NCBI RefSeq assembly: GCF_002760615.1
Contig: NZ_AWWI01000121.1
Location: 310,001-374,000, forward strand
Reading direction: 5' to 3'
Source: Puniceibacterium antarcticum
GTDB lineage: Bacteria; Pseudomonadota; Alphaproteobacteria; Rhodobacterales; Rhodobacteraceae
Length of the DNA stretch: 64,000 nt
The translations under genes were made by a program, and so were the position numbers. The notes under the pieces are model-generated. The model did no database searches. It saw nothing but the letters and a program-made list of their open reading frames with translations, and was not told the origin of the DNA. Shown one piece after another: positions 1 through 8,563 of this stretch (position 1 is its first letter; the number at the start of each line of letters is the position of its first letter).

Positions 1-1
1 C

Positions 2-955
2 CGCGCGGTTATGGGCTGGCTGAAGGGTACGCCGCTTGGGTCGCTCGACAATGAGGATATTGTGTTGAGCCATGGCGGGCAGAGCGGCATTTCGCTGGTG
101 ATGCAGGCGGTGTTGCGCGGGCCGCGCCCCGTGGTGCTGCTGGAAGAGCTGACCTATGTGGGTTTTCGCCGGGCGGCAGAGCTGTTGCGGGCCGAGGTGG
201 TGAGCGTGCCGATGGATGCCCAGGGCATTGTACCGGATGCGCTTGAGGCGCTGGTGCGCAAGCATGGGGCGCAGTTGCTGTGCACCTCGCCCGAGATGCA
301 CAATCCGACGGGGCTGTTCACGCCACTGGAGCGGCGGCGCGAGATTGCTGAGGTGGCGCGGCGCACCGGGTTGCAGATCCTTGAAGATGATTGTTACCGG
401 GTGGGGCGGGCGCGCGAGCTGGCCTATCGCGCGCTGCTGCCCGAGCAAAGCTGGTACGTCTCGTCGATCTCAAAGACCATCACGCCGGCCCTGCGCATCG
501 GTTTTGCCATTGCGCCACAGGGGCGGCGGGCGGATCTGCGGCGGGTGGCAGAACACGGGTTCTTTGGTCTCGCGCGGCCCTTGGCGGATCTGACCGAGGA
601 TATCCTGACACGGGGTGAGACGCCCGAGATCATGACGCGGGTGCGCGACGAGCTGGAGAGGTATATACGGGTCGCGGTGAATGTGCTGGGCACCCATGAT
701 CTGGTCTGGCGCGAGGACATGCCGTTTCTGTGGCTGCAGCTGCCTGCGGGCTGGCGGGCGGGGGCCTTCTGTCAGGCGGCCGAGGCGCAGGGGGTTCAGG
801 TGCGGTCTGCGGATGAATTCGCGCTGCGCGACGGCTTTGCCCCCCATGCGGTGCGGATTGCGGTCAATGCGCAGGTCACGCTGGCAAGCTTTGAGGCGGC
901 GGTGTGGCGGCTGCGGGGGCTGCTCGACAACCCGCCCGAGCAGATTTCCGTCTGA
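2..955 (+). CDS. MocR-type / class I-II PLP aminotransferase, 5'-truncated by the window edge
   Basis: The reading frame is open from base 2 and runs to a TGA at 953-955, so the N-terminus lies upstream of the window. The visible part is a fold-type I aminotransferase domain: an NPTG motif (HNPTG, bases about 298-312), a following EDDCY segment, and the PLP-lysine motif SISKT with the lysine codon at 473-475. This arrangement is typical of the C-terminal domain of MocR/PdxR regulators (GntR winged helix fused to an aminotransferase) and also of stand-alone aminotransferases; the missing N-terminus would decide. The internal ATG at base 11 is unlikely to be the true start because the domain is already under way. 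A regulatory or amino-acid-metabolism role is inferred only. The next gene, rplM, has its own promoter. Confidence 0.75.
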   Translation, partial: RAVMGWLKGTPLGSLDNEDIVLSHGGQSGISLVMQAVLRGPRPVVLLEELTYVGFRRAAELLRAEVVSVPMDAQGIVPDALEALVRKHGAQLLCTSPEMHNPTGLFTPLERRREIAEVARRTGLQILEDDCYRVGRARELAYRALLPEQSWYVSSISKTITPALRIGFAIAPQGRRADLRRVAEHGFFGLARPLADLTEDILTRGETPEIMTRVRDELERYIRVAVNVLGTHDLVWREDMPFLWLQLPAGWRAGAFCQAAEAQGVQVRSADEFALRDGFAPHAVRIAVNAQVTLASFEAAVWRLRGLLDNPPEQISV

Positions 956-959
956 GCGG

Positions 960-1062
960 GCGTGATCCCGTGCTTTCAGATGTGCAGGCTTGATCCCACG
1001 CTTTTAGATATGCGGGCTTGATCCCGCGGGGCGCACCTGCAGTGCGCGCCGGTTTCTGGCGC
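960..1062. repeat. 28-bp tandem repeat (about 2.4 copies) in the gap before rplM
   Basis: Two adjacent 28-base units (960-987 and 988-1015) share the frame g-c-x-tgatccc-x-cg-cttt-x-agat-x-tgc-x-g, and a third, partial unit starts at 1016 (gcttgatcccgcgg). The third unit continues into a segment to about 1062 that resembles 59287-59342 (gcttgatcc-x-gcgg-x-gcgc followed by a GC-rich tail). The rest of the 334-base gap (956-1289) holds an AT-rich stretch at about 1139-1180 and the rplM promoter and leader. No open frame in the gap looks coding. Confidence 0.6.
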
Positions 1063-1185
1063 GGGGTGAGGGGCGAGCCCGCGGCGGATGGGGTCGGGGC
1101 TGCGGTGAGGGCGTAAAATGTGGGGTATCTGGATACCGTAATTTTAAGTAATTGATTTGTAATGTATAATTCAAACATTGCGCGC

Positions 1186-1213
1186 TTGACTGTGCGCGCG
1201 CAGCCCGTATAAC
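1186..1213 (+). promoter_or_regulatory. Probable sigma-70 promoter of rplM-rpsI
   Basis: TTGACT at 1186-1191 and TATAAC at 1208-1213 are separated by 16 bases. The predicted start lies near 1220, giving a leader of about 70 bases before the rplM ATG at 1290. The strong match fits the high expression expected of ribosomal protein genes. Confidence 0.65.
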
Positions 1214-1289
1214 CCGGCAATCGGATTTCGCGGGCCACTGCGCCTAAGCAATTGGTCCGGGACACGTCAAAACCAAGGGTAACCCCAAT

Positions 1290-1754
1290 ATGAAAACCTT
1301 TTCTGCAAAACCTGCAGACATCGAGAAGAAATGGATCATCATCGACGCCGAAGGCGTGGTGCTGGGCCGTCTCGCCTCGATCGTCGCCATGCGCCTGCGT
1401 GGCAAGCACAAGCCGACCTTCACACCGCACATGGATATGGGCGACAATGTGATCATCATCAACGCTGAAAAAGTGCAGATGACCGGCAACAAGCGTCAGG
1501 AAAACTTTTACTGGCACACCGGACATCCGGGCGGCATCAAGTCCCGCACCAAGCAGCAGATCCTGGAAGGCGCGCACCCCGAGCGCGTTGTCGTTCAGGC
1601 GATCAAGCGCATGCTTCCGGGCAACCGTCTGAGCCGTGACGTGATGACCAACCTGCGCGTTTATGCAGGCGGCGAGCATCCCCACGAGGCGCAGAGCCCC
1701 GAAGTGCTGGATGTGAAGCTGATGAACTCCAAGAACACCCGGGTGGCAAAATAA
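1290..1754 (+). CDS. rplM: 50S ribosomal protein L13
   Basis: 154 residues, the usual length for bacterial L13, a 23S-rRNA-binding protein of the large subunit that is added early in assembly. Family features are visible: the N-terminal [20 protein letters not shown] stretch, the LGRLAS segment, the HPGGIKS motif, the conserved GMLP-like RMLPGN segment, and a basic C-terminus with the typical [11 protein letters not shown]. The stop TAA (1752-1754) overlaps the rpsI ATG by one base, so translation is probably coupled. The rplM-rpsI pair is conserved across bacteria. A promoter lies at 1186-1213. Confidence 0.97.
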   Translation: MKTFSAKPADIEKKWIIIDAEGVVLGRLASIVAMRLRGKHKPTFTPHMDMGDNVIIINAEKVQMTGNKRQENFYWHTGHPGGIKSRTKQQILEGAHPERVVVQAIKRMLPGNRLSRDVMTNLRVYAGGEHPHEAQSPEVLDVKLMNSKNTRVAK

Positions 1755-2239
1755 TGGCTGAGCAAATCAACTCCCTCGAAGAGCTGGGCGCAGCTGCCAA
1801 CATCGAAGCTGTTGTCCAGATGGCCGCCCCGCGTGAGCCGCAGCGTGACGCGCTGGGTCGTGCCTATGCGACCGGCAAGCGCAAGGATGCGGTCGCCCGC
1901 GTCTGGATCAAGCCGGGTTCCGGCAAGGTCATCGTGAACGGCAAGCCGATCAACGAATACTTCGCACGTCCCGTGCTGCAGATGATCCTGAAGCAGCCGT
2001 TCACTGTTTCCGGCACCGAAGGCCAGTTCGACGTTGTCGCAACGGTCAAGGGTGGCGGTCTGTCCGGTCAGGCCGGCGCGGTCAAGCATGGTGTGTCGAA
2101 AGCTCTGCAGCTTTACGACCCCTCGCTGCGCGCAGCCCTGAAAGCCGCAGGCTTCCTGACCCGCGACAGCCGCGTCGTGGAACGCAAGAAGTTCGGTCGC
2201 GCCAAGGCCCGTAAGAGCTTCCAGTTCTCCAAGCGCTGA
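1754..2239 (+). CDS. rpsI: 30S ribosomal protein S9
   Basis: 161 residues. The S9 core (about 130 residues) starts near [17 protein letters not shown] and ends in the universal lysine-arginine C-terminus (SFQFSKR), whose tail reaches toward P-site tRNA in the small subunit. About 30 extra N-terminal residues ([19 protein letters not shown]...) precede the core, as is common in Rhodobacterales S9. The ATG overlaps the rplM stop by one base, so the two genes form an operon. A strong intrinsic terminator follows 22 bases after the stop. Confidence 0.97.
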   Translation: MAEQINSLEELGAAANIEAVVQMAAPREPQRDALGRAYATGKRKDAVARVWIKPGSGKVIVNGKPINEYFARPVLQMILKQPFTVSGTEGQFDVVATVKGGGLSGQAGAVKHGVSKALQLYDPSLRAALKAAGFLTRDSRVVERKKFGRAKARKSFQFSKR

Positions 2240-2261
2240 AGCTGCGGAATCGCAACAAGAT

Positions 2262-2297
2262 GCCACGCTGTCACAGAGCACAGCGTGGCTTTTTTAT
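2262..2297 (+). terminator. Rho-independent terminator of rplM-rpsI
   Basis: A perfect 10-bp stem, gccacgctgt (2262-2271) with acagcgtggc (2280-2289), encloses an 8-base loop and is followed by a run of six T and further T-rich sequence. It sits directly behind rpsI. Confidence 0.9.
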
Positions 2298-2369
2298 TGT
2301 CATGGTGGCGAGATCGCCTCTGCTCGTGAGCGTATGAAAGAAACTCTGCGCCTTTGAGGGGGACTGTTC

Positions 2370-3557
2370 TTGAAACTTAGCTTTGTGATCGGGCGGCTTT
2401 CCGGCGCGGACGGAGGAGCCGAGCGAGTTCTTCGGGATGTGGCCTTTGAATTGGCCCGGCGCGGGCATGAGGTGGAGGTTCTTTCCTTCAGCAAGGACAT
2501 GTCGCTGCCGGTCTACGGGTTTTCCTCGGGGGTCAGCCCCTGCAATTTGTGGACCCACAGGCAGACATGGCGCGCTGCACTTTCTGCGCAAGTTGCGCGG
2601 CGGTTCATTCCTTCGGGGCGTCTGACTGAAGCCGCGCGTTTTTCTCTCATGCAGGCGCCGTTTGTCGCCGCCCTGAGGGCGCATTACCGCAACAATAGAC
2701 CCGATGTCGTGATCGGCTTCATGGGAAGCGCGATCAGCGCCATCGACCGGGTCGGTGCTGCGCTTGCCGGGGTGCCGGTGATCGCCTCTTTGCACAACCA
2801 TCCGCACCGTCTGTTTCAGCCAAGAGACGCCAAGGCACGCGCCACGCTTTCGGCGCTGGCACGTGCTGCGGCAGTGTCTTTCCCGCTGGAAGAACATTTT
2901 GCGGATCTGGAGGCGGATACTGGTACTGCCCTGCTTCGGGTGCTGCCCAATCCGATAGAAATCCCGGAAAAACCGGTCCGGGACCTGCCGCGCGAATGCC
3001 TTGTCATCGGGGTTGGTCGGCTTGTTCCGGTCAAGCGGTTTGACATGCTCCTGCGGTCCTGGGCGCTGGTTGCGTCGGCGTTTCCGGAATGGCGCCTTGC
3101 CATCTACGGTGAGGGGCCGGAGCGGCCGAGGCTTGAAGCGATGATTTCGGAACTCGGGTTGAACGGGCAGGTCACCCTGCCCGGCGCTACGGAGCGGATT
3201 TTCGAGATCTACAGCCGGGCGTCGCTGCTGGTGCATCCCTCGCAATTCGAAGGCTTCGGTCTGGTTCTGGCCGAGGCCATGGCGCGCGGCACGCCGGTGA
3301 TCGGATTTGCCGCCACGCCTGCTGTCCGGTCTCTCGTCATCCCGGGCCAGAATGGCTGGTTGATCACAGAGGATGCCAGCGATATGACTTTGTCAAAGGC
3401 GATGAACTCGGCAATGCTGGACACGCAATCAAGGCAGTTTCTGTCTGAACGCGCACCTCAGAGCGTTCAGAAATATGAATTGACCCGGGTGCTTGATAAA
3501 TGGGACGCTCTGTTTGACGACTTGCGTCAGGATCTGCAGGGCAAAGATGAACAATAA
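2370..3557 (+). CDS. GT4 family glycosyltransferase (GT-B fold)
   Basis: 395 residues from a TTG start preceded by a purine-rich GAGGGGGAC ribosome site. The N-terminal half opens with a beta strand and GGAERVL (residues about 15-21), the donor/acceptor signature of many GT4 enzymes. The C-terminal half carries GVGRLVPVKRFD (phosphate-binding region) and the E-x7-E motif EGFGLVLAE (Glu294 and Glu302), which contacts the nucleotide sugar. It probably transfers a sugar to a surface polysaccharide or glycolipid; the substrate cannot be read from sequence. A second GT4 gene begins 18 bases after the stop, so the two are likely co-transcribed. They lie behind the rpsI terminator and need their own promoter. 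Confidence 0.88.
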   Translation: MKLSFVIGRLSGADGGAERVLRDVAFELARRGHEVEVLSFSKDMSLPVYGFSSGVSPCNLWTHRQTWRAALSAQVARRFIPSGRLTEAARFSLMQAPFVAALRAHYRNNRPDVVIGFMGSAISAIDRVGAALAGVPVIASLHNHPHRLFQPRDAKARATLSALARAAAVSFPLEEHFADLEADTGTALLRVLPNPIEIPEKPVRDLPRECLVIGVGRLVPVKRFDMLLRSWALVASAFPEWRLAIYGEGPERPRLEAMISELGLNGQVTLPGATERIFEIYSRASLLVHPSQFEGFGLVLAEAMARGTPVIGFAATPAVRSLVIPGQNGWLITEDASDMTLSKAMNSAMLDTQSRQFLSERAPQSVQKYELTRVLDKWDALFDDLRQDLQGKDEQ

Positions 3558-3575
3558 GGGTGAAAAGAGTCTGTT

Positions 3576-4730
3576 TTGAAACCCTGCATTGCCGTTGAAT
3601 CCTATTATTCGCCGGGTCAGACGTTTGTGAACCGGCACATCGATCACCTTTTCGGTGGTGCTGCCTGTGTTCTTGCGGACAAGGACAGCGGATTGCGGCC
3701 ATTGGACGGACGTTTTTTCATCCGCTCGGCACATGAGCACGAGGGCACGGACAGGATCATCGCACCCTTTGCGCGTGCCGCCAATCACGTGACCCATGGC
3801 ACGCAATCGGTGCCGTTCGGATCAGAGCGCCGCGCCATGCTGGCCTTTCTTCAAACGCACAGGCCGGATTTCATCCTGTCGGAATTTGGCCCGCAGGGCG
3901 TGACCACCGCGCCCATCGCCGCGGCGGCAGGAATTCCGATGTTCTGCTATTTCCGGGGCTCGGATGCATCGTCGCGCATTCGTCACAAGCATGTGCAGCG
4001 CGCCTATCAGAAAATGATGCCCCGGCTTGCGGGTGTCTTTGCTGTGTCGCAGTTCCTGCTGGACAACCTCGCCTCGGTCGGGGTGACGCATCCGAATGCG
4101 CATGTGATCCCGTCGGGCGTGAACATCGCGCGGTTTCGCGCCGTTCAGAAGGTGCCCGGGTCCTGCATGGCGCTGGGGCGGTTCGTTGAGAAGAAGGCGC
4201 CGCTGCTGACCATCCGTGCCTTTTCCGCGGCACATCAGGTCGCGCCGCAAGCCCGGCTGACGATGATCGGCGACGGAGAGTTGCTGGAACCGGCGCGTGC
4301 CCTGGTACAAGAGCTGGGTCTGCAGGATGCCGTGTCGCTGCCCGGCGCGCTGCCGCATGATCAGGTGCGCGACGCGATGGTTCGCACAGAGATGTTCCTG
4401 CAGCATTCGGTCACCGCGCGCAATCGCAACACCGAAGGCCTGCCGACGGCGATTCAGGAGGCGATGGCGGCTGGCTGCGTGATTGTCACGACCCGCCACG
4501 CCGGCATTCCCGAGGCGATCACCGCAGGAGAGACGGGATTCATGGTCGATGAATATGACGCCGAGGCCTATAATGCGCAGACCCTGCGTGCCATGCTGCT
4601 GACCCCGGAAGACAAGCAGCGCATCGGCGCGCGCGCGGCAGAGGTGGCAGCAGAGCGCTTCGACAATGGCACCCTGCTGAGCGTGCTTGAAGAGCAGATC
4701 ACGCAAACGCTGGCGCGGCTGCGGCGCTAA
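3576..4730 (+). CDS. GT4 family glycosyltransferase, exopolysaccharide type
   Basis: 384 residues from a TTG start. The C-terminal half shows the GT4 pattern: the ALGRFVEKKAP phosphate-binding loop, GDGELL, and the E-x7-E motif EGLPTAIQE (Glu287 and Glu295) followed by MAAGCVIVTTRHAGIPE. The N-terminal half (FILSEFGPQGVTTAPIAAAAGIPMFCYFRGSDASS) resembles colanic-acid or exopolysaccharide transferases of the WcaL/AmsK kind. It follows the other GT4 gene by 18 bases and probably acts on the same glycan. The gene ends 106 bases before the convergent TetR gene. The sugar and acceptor are unknown. Confidence 0.87.
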   Translation: MKPCIAVESYYSPGQTFVNRHIDHLFGGAACVLADKDSGLRPLDGRFFIRSAHEHEGTDRIIAPFARAANHVTHGTQSVPFGSERRAMLAFLQTHRPDFILSEFGPQGVTTAPIAAAAGIPMFCYFRGSDASSRIRHKHVQRAYQKMMPRLAGVFAVSQFLLDNLASVGVTHPNAHVIPSGVNIARFRAVQKVPGSCMALGRFVEKKAPLLTIRAFSAAHQVAPQARLTMIGDGELLEPARALVQELGLQDAVSLPGALPHDQVRDAMVRTEMFLQHSVTARNRNTEGLPTAIQEAMAAGCVIVTTRHAGIPEAITAGETGFMVDEYDAEAYNAQTLRAMLLTPEDKQRIGARAAEVAAERFDNGTLLSVLEEQITQTLARLRR

Positions 4731-4836
4731 GGCGTTTCGGCCATACCCAGAGAGACAGATCATCGCCCTTCGCGCTCAAACCCTTGATTTGACGCAGCGA
4801 AGCGGCAGAAAACCTCGCGTCGAAACGATCTGACGC

Positions 4837-5454
4837 TCAGACGTCCGGCGGCAGCAGGCCAAGACCGCGCAGATAGATGCCGATGCCGGATTCCAGCAGA
4901 TCCTCGGGCGGATAGGGGCTTTGCAGACCCGGAGAATTGCGCGCGTAAAGCTCAACAACCCCGTGGCTCAGCGCCCAGATATGGGCTGAAACCATGGCCG
5001 CAGGTGGGCGTTTGGCGGGGGGGATGTGTTGCGACAGGCCAGCCGCCGCGCGTTCCTGCACGCCGCGTGCCCGGGCCGAAATGGCGGCGAGTTCGGGCGA
5101 GTGATTGACCGAAATGCCGCTTTCGAACATCGCGATGTAGTGGCCGGGATATTTGCGCGCAAAGGCCAGATAGGCGCGGCCTGTCGCCTCGAATGCGGCA
5201 AGGGCCGAGGGCTGGCCGTTGTCATATGCATATTGCATGAGGTCGGCAAAGATCTCATAGCCCTGCAGCGCGGCTTCGGCGATCAGATCCTCGCGTCCCG
5301 AAAAGTGACGATAGACCGCCGCCGGGGTGACGCCCGCCTGTTTCGCGGCCTCGGACAGGGTGAAACCGGTCGGGCCCTTCGCCTCGATCAGGGTGAGGGC
5401 GGCATCGACCAGCGCTTGCCGCAGATTGCCGTGATGGTAGCCGCGCTTAGGCAT
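4837..5454 (-). CDS. TetR/AcrR family transcriptional regulator
   Basis: 205 residues when started at the ATG at 5454 ([19 protein letters not shown]), which matches the usual start of TetR regulators; longer upstream readings run into ppk2. The N-terminal helix-turn-helix is clear ([21 protein letters not shown]), followed by an all-helical ligand/dimer domain of normal length. The start overlaps the 3' end of ppk2 by eight bases, so the regulator is translated from the ppk2 transcript. The ligand and target genes are not evident; control of its own operon is the simplest guess. Confidence 0.9.
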   Translation of the reverse strand: MPKRGYHHGNLRQALVDAALTLIEAKGPTGFTLSEAAKQAGVTPAAVYRHFSGREDLIAEAALQGYEIFADLMQYAYDNGQPSALAAFEATGRAYLAFARKYPGHYIAMFESGISVNHSPELAAISARARGVQERAAAGLSQHIPPAKRPPAAMVSAHIWALSHGVVELYARNSPGLQSPYPPEDLLESGIGIYLRGLGLLPPDV

Positions 5455-6316
5455 CCCAAAGCTCGGGTCCGCCGCAGATCTTTGTGTCGATCTTGCCCAG
5501 TGCCTTTTTGTCCTTGCGGGGATAATCGAGCGCAGACAGCACGGTGCGGATGGCGGCCAGCCGCGCGCGGCGCTTGTCATCCGAACGGATCACGGTCCAG
5601 GGCGCGGCCTGGGTGTGGGTGATGGTCAGCGTCTCAGGGATCGCCTTGGTATAGGTGTCCCAGCGTTTCAGCCCCTCTACATCGATCCAGCTGAGTTTCC
5701 ACTGTTTCAGCGGATCTTTTTCGCGATCAAGGAAGCGGCGCAGCTGTTCGGCCTGCCCGACGTTCAGCCAGACCTTGAACAGGTGGATGCCATCGGCCAC
5801 CAGCAGTTTTTCGAAATCCGGCACCTGCGCAAAGAACAGCTGACGCTGATCGGGCGTGCAGAAATCAAAGACATGTTCGACAACGCCGCGATTGTACCAG
5901 GACCGGTCAAAGAACACGATCTCGCCCGCAGCGGGCAGATGGGTGATGTAGCGCTGGAAATACCATTGCGTCGCCTCGGTATCTGAGGGCGTGGGCAGGG
6001 CCACAACCCGCGCGCCGCGTGGATTGATGTTTTCGCGGAACCGCTTGATGGTGCCACCCTTGCCGGCGCCGTCGCGCCCCTCGAACAGGATGGCGATGCG
6101 CGCGCCGGTTTCCTTGGCCCAGGACTGCATCTTGACCAGTTCGATCTGGAGTTTTTCCAGCTCTTTCTCATAGGCCTTTTTCGGCATTTCTTCGGAATAG
6201 GGGTAGTTGTGGGACAGGATATCATCCTTGTCGCCCCGCTGAATGGCATCGCGCACCTCTTTCGGGGCGTCGTTTTCGAAGAAAGCGCTGATGGCGCCGT
6301 CGAACGGAAGATCCAT
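5447..6316 (-). CDS. ppk2: Polyphosphate kinase 2 (PPK2, class I type)
   Basis: 289 residues from the ATG at 6316, preceded by an AGGAC ribosome site; an upstream TTG at 6343 would add nine residues and is less likely. PPK2 enzymes move phosphate between polyphosphate and nucleoside diphosphates or monophosphates. The Walker A motif GRDGAGKG (residues 80-87), the preceding ILFE strand, the Walker B-like FFDRSWYNR (Asp137) and the lid region rich in Arg/Lys ([15 protein letters not shown]) are all present. The length and single domain fit class I PPK2, which favours NDP to NTP synthesis. The downstream TetR gene overlaps it. Confidence 0.92.
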   Translation of the reverse strand: MDLPFDGAISAFFENDAPKEVRDAIQRGDKDDILSHNYPYSEEMPKKAYEKELEKLQIELVKMQSWAKETGARIAILFEGRDGAGKGGTIKRFRENINPRGARVVALPTPSDTEATQWYFQRYITHLPAAGEIVFFDRSWYNRGVVEHVFDFCTPDQRQLFFAQVPDFEKLLVADGIHLFKVWLNVGQAEQLRRFLDREKDPLKQWKLSWIDVEGLKRWDTYTKAIPETLTITHTQAAPWTVIRSDDKRRARLAAIRTVLSALDYPRKDKKALGKIDTKICGGPELWDA

Positions 6317-6538
6317 GAAACTTGTCCTGTATTTTGAAGGCAATATGGGATGTTAAGCGGATTAACGCAATGCGCGGCACCCGATGTCCACAAGATGCCG
6401 CAAACCCCAAAGCGCGCACCATGGCCCTGATCCCGGCCATGCCCTGTCAGCAACAGAGCCGCCCCCTGCTTCTTCTCTTTTCAAATACGCAAAATTGCGA
6501 CGCCGGTTTGTGCGCAACCCGGCAGGGGCAGGGCTGCC

Positions 6539-7516
6539 TTAGGGCAGCCGCGCCTTGCGCGCCACGCGGTCAATCGCGTCCACCACGGCCTGTGGCTGCA
6601 CGTGATGTGGCATATGGCCGACACCGGGCAGCACGGTCAGGTGGCTGTTGGGCAGCAGCGCGTCCAGCGGGCGGGAATGCACCTCCAGCGGCACGGTGGT
6701 GTCGGCACCGCCATGCACCAGCTCGACCGGGATGGTGATCCCGGGATAGCGCGCGGACATTTCAACCACATGGGGCCGCAGGCTGTCCACCTGGCGCGCA
6801 TTGGCGCGCAGGGATGCGCGGCGCAGGGTCAGGCCGGGGCCGACATATTGGGTATAGCCCGCAGGTACGGGATTGGGGGCAAAGATCCCTGCCACGGCAG
6901 AGGTGATCTGCGCGTCACTGGCAAAGGCGGTGACAAGCGGTGGCACCGCCGCCCCGCCAACAGATGAGCCGAGCACCGTGTAGGACAGGCCCAGATCACC
7001 GGGCCAGGGCATGGTGGCGCCCGCGACAATCACCAGACCCGCCGCCGGATGGTCCAGCCCCCAGGCCATGGCGACCGATCCGCCATAGGAATGGCCCAGC
7101 ACGATGGGGTTTTTCACGCCCAGCTTTTGCGCCGCAGCCCAGAGCATGTCGGCCTGTTCCGCCGGGCTTTCGGCCTTTGAATTGAACGCACCGCCATAGG
7201 CGGGCGCGGCGCGGTCGGTATACCCCAGACCCGGCCGGTCAAAGGCGATGACGCGGTAGCGATCCTTGACCCGGTCCACAAAATCAAAGGTGAAATCGCG
7301 CAGGTTGCCCGACGCGCCGTGGATCAGCACCAGATCGGGGCCGGAGCCGGTCACATAGGCATGAACCTTGCGCCCGTTGCCCACATCCACGAACTGCCCG
7401 AGGGGCGGCCAGTCGCGGATCGCCTCAGCCTCGCGCGTGTTGGCGCGCTTGTCGATGATCACGGAACAGCCGGTCAGAAAGACAAGCGAGAGCACAGAGA
7501 GGAGACGGGCGGTCAT
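6539..7516 (-). CDS. Lipoprotein alpha/beta hydrolase
   Basis: 325 residues from the ATG at 7516, which has an AAAGG ribosome site about nine bases upstream; a GTG at 7525 would add three residues but sits on top of that site. The N-terminus is a lipoprotein signal ending in the lipobox LTGC (Cys17). The hydrolase core shows the oxyanion segment LIHGASG, the nucleophile elbow GHSYGG (Ser143), an acid in HGGADTTVP and the histidine in GVGHMPHH. The substrate is unknown. The start lies 16 bases after the metA stop, so the two may share a transcript. The closest related families are small-ester and haloperoxidase-like hydrolases. Confidence 0.85.
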   Translation of the reverse strand: MTARLLSVLSLVFLTGCSVIIDKRANTREAEAIRDWPPLGQFVDVGNGRKVHAYVTGSGPDLVLIHGASGNLRDFTFDFVDRVKDRYRVIAFDRPGLGYTDRAAPAYGGAFNSKAESPAEQADMLWAAAQKLGVKNPIVLGHSYGGSVAMAWGLDHPAAGLVIVAGATMPWPGDLGLSYTVLGSSVGGAAVPPLVTAFASDAQITSAVAGIFAPNPVPAGYTQYVGPGLTLRRASLRANARQVDSLRPHVVEMSARYPGITIPVELVHGGADTTVPLEVHSRPLDALLPNSHLTVLPGVGHMPHHVQPQAVVDAIDRVARKARLP

Positions 7517-7531
7517 GCGGGACACCTTTGG

Positions 7532-8473
7532 CTATTTGCGCAAATCGGTGCTCGATGTGCCGATCTGCGTCATGTCAAACGGAGTCGTCAGGTAGAGCTC
7601 GCTCACCCAGTTGCCATAAAGAAGATGTGCATGGCTGCGCCAGCGGTTCTGCGGTTTCTGGCTGGGGTCGTCCGAGGGGTAGTAATTGGCCGGAATGTTG
7701 ATTGGCGTGCCAGAGGCCACGTCGCGGTCGTATTCCTGTTTCAGCGTGTCGCTGTCATATTCCAGATGGTTAAAGATATAGAGCGCGCGATGGGCCGCAT
7801 CCTCGACCAGGCAGGGGCCGGTGTCGGGGCTGTCGATCAGCACAGGCAGGCCTGCGGCCTCGATCTCGTCGCGGCGCAGCTCGGTCCAGCGGCTGACGGG
7901 GATGACCATATCGTCGGAAAAGCCGCGCAGATAGGGCGAGGCAGGGTCAAGGTTCTGATGCCGCGCACAGCCAAAGGCCTTGTGGTCGAGCAGATGTTTC
8001 TGCACGCCGTGGAAATGGTGGATCATCGCCATCCCGCCCCAGCAGACGCCAAAGGTGGAATGCACATGGGTCTGGGTCCAGTTGAACACGCGCTGCAGTT
8101 CGCCCCAGTAGGTGACCTGCTCAAAGTCGAGATGTTCGATCGGCGCACCGGTGATGATCAGACCATCAAATTTCTCGCCCGTCGCCTCGACCTCGGAAAA
8201 GGGGCGATAGAAGGCCTCCATATGCTCGGCGGCGGTATTCTTGGTCTCGTGTTCGGACATGCGGATCAGGCTGAATTCGATCTGCAACGGATTCGCGCCG
8301 ATCAGCCGGGCGAACTGGGTTTCCGTCTGGATCTTTTTCGGCATGAGGTTGAGCAGGCCGATGCGGATCGGGCGGATGTCCTGTTTGCTGGCCGCATCCT
8401 CGGGCATGACCATGACACCCTCGCGCGACAGAACGGCGTAGGCGGGCAGGTCAGAGGGCAGCTTGATGGGCAT
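7532..8473 (-). CDS. metAA: Homoserine O-acetyltransferase (MetA family)
   Basis: 313 residues, full MetA length. MetA activates the hydroxyl of homoserine for methionine synthesis. Visible are [13 protein letters not shown] near the N-terminus, the TGAP loop at 109-112, the catalytic cysteine in GVCWGG (Cys144), and the C-terminal [14 protein letters not shown]. The residue after TGAPI is Glu113. In characterised MetA proteins glutamate at this place goes with acetyl-CoA use and glycine with succinyl-CoA use, so acetyl transfer is predicted; this rests on one residue. No SAM-II riboswitch was recognised in the leader (8474-8563). A lipoprotein hydrolase gene follows after 16 bases. Confidence 0.92.
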   Translation of the reverse strand: MPIKLPSDLPAYAVLSREGVMVMPEDAASKQDIRPIRIGLLNLMPKKIQTETQFARLIGANPLQIEFSLIRMSEHETKNTAAEHMEAFYRPFSEVEATGEKFDGLIITGAPIEHLDFEQVTYWGELQRVFNWTQTHVHSTFGVCWGGMAMIHHFHGVQKHLLDHKAFGCARHQNLDPASPYLRGFSDDMVIPVSRWTELRRDEIEAAGLPVLIDSPDTGPCLVEDAAHRALYIFNHLEYDSDTLKQEYDRDVASGTPINIPANYYPSDDPSQKPQNRWRSHAHLLYGNWVSELYLTTPFDMTQIGTSSTDLRK

Positions 8474-8563
8474 CTTTGGATCCTTACATCTCGGGCGGTC
8501 AGAGATAGGGCAGGGCGGCGCGTATCACAAGATTGCTGTGCAGGCAGCGTTAGCGATGTATGT

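Noticed and set aside
960-1015. CRISPR-like repeat
   Set aside because: Units are directly adjacent with no spacers and only about 2.4 copies; no cas genes are seen.
6345-6365. CtrA-like TTAA pair before ppk2
   Set aside because: The spacing between TTAA halves is five bases, not seven.
8474-8563. SAM-II riboswitch upstream of metA
   Set aside because: The metA leader contains TTGTGAT but none of the other conserved core pieces (no pseudoknot-forming cgttaaac-type segment).
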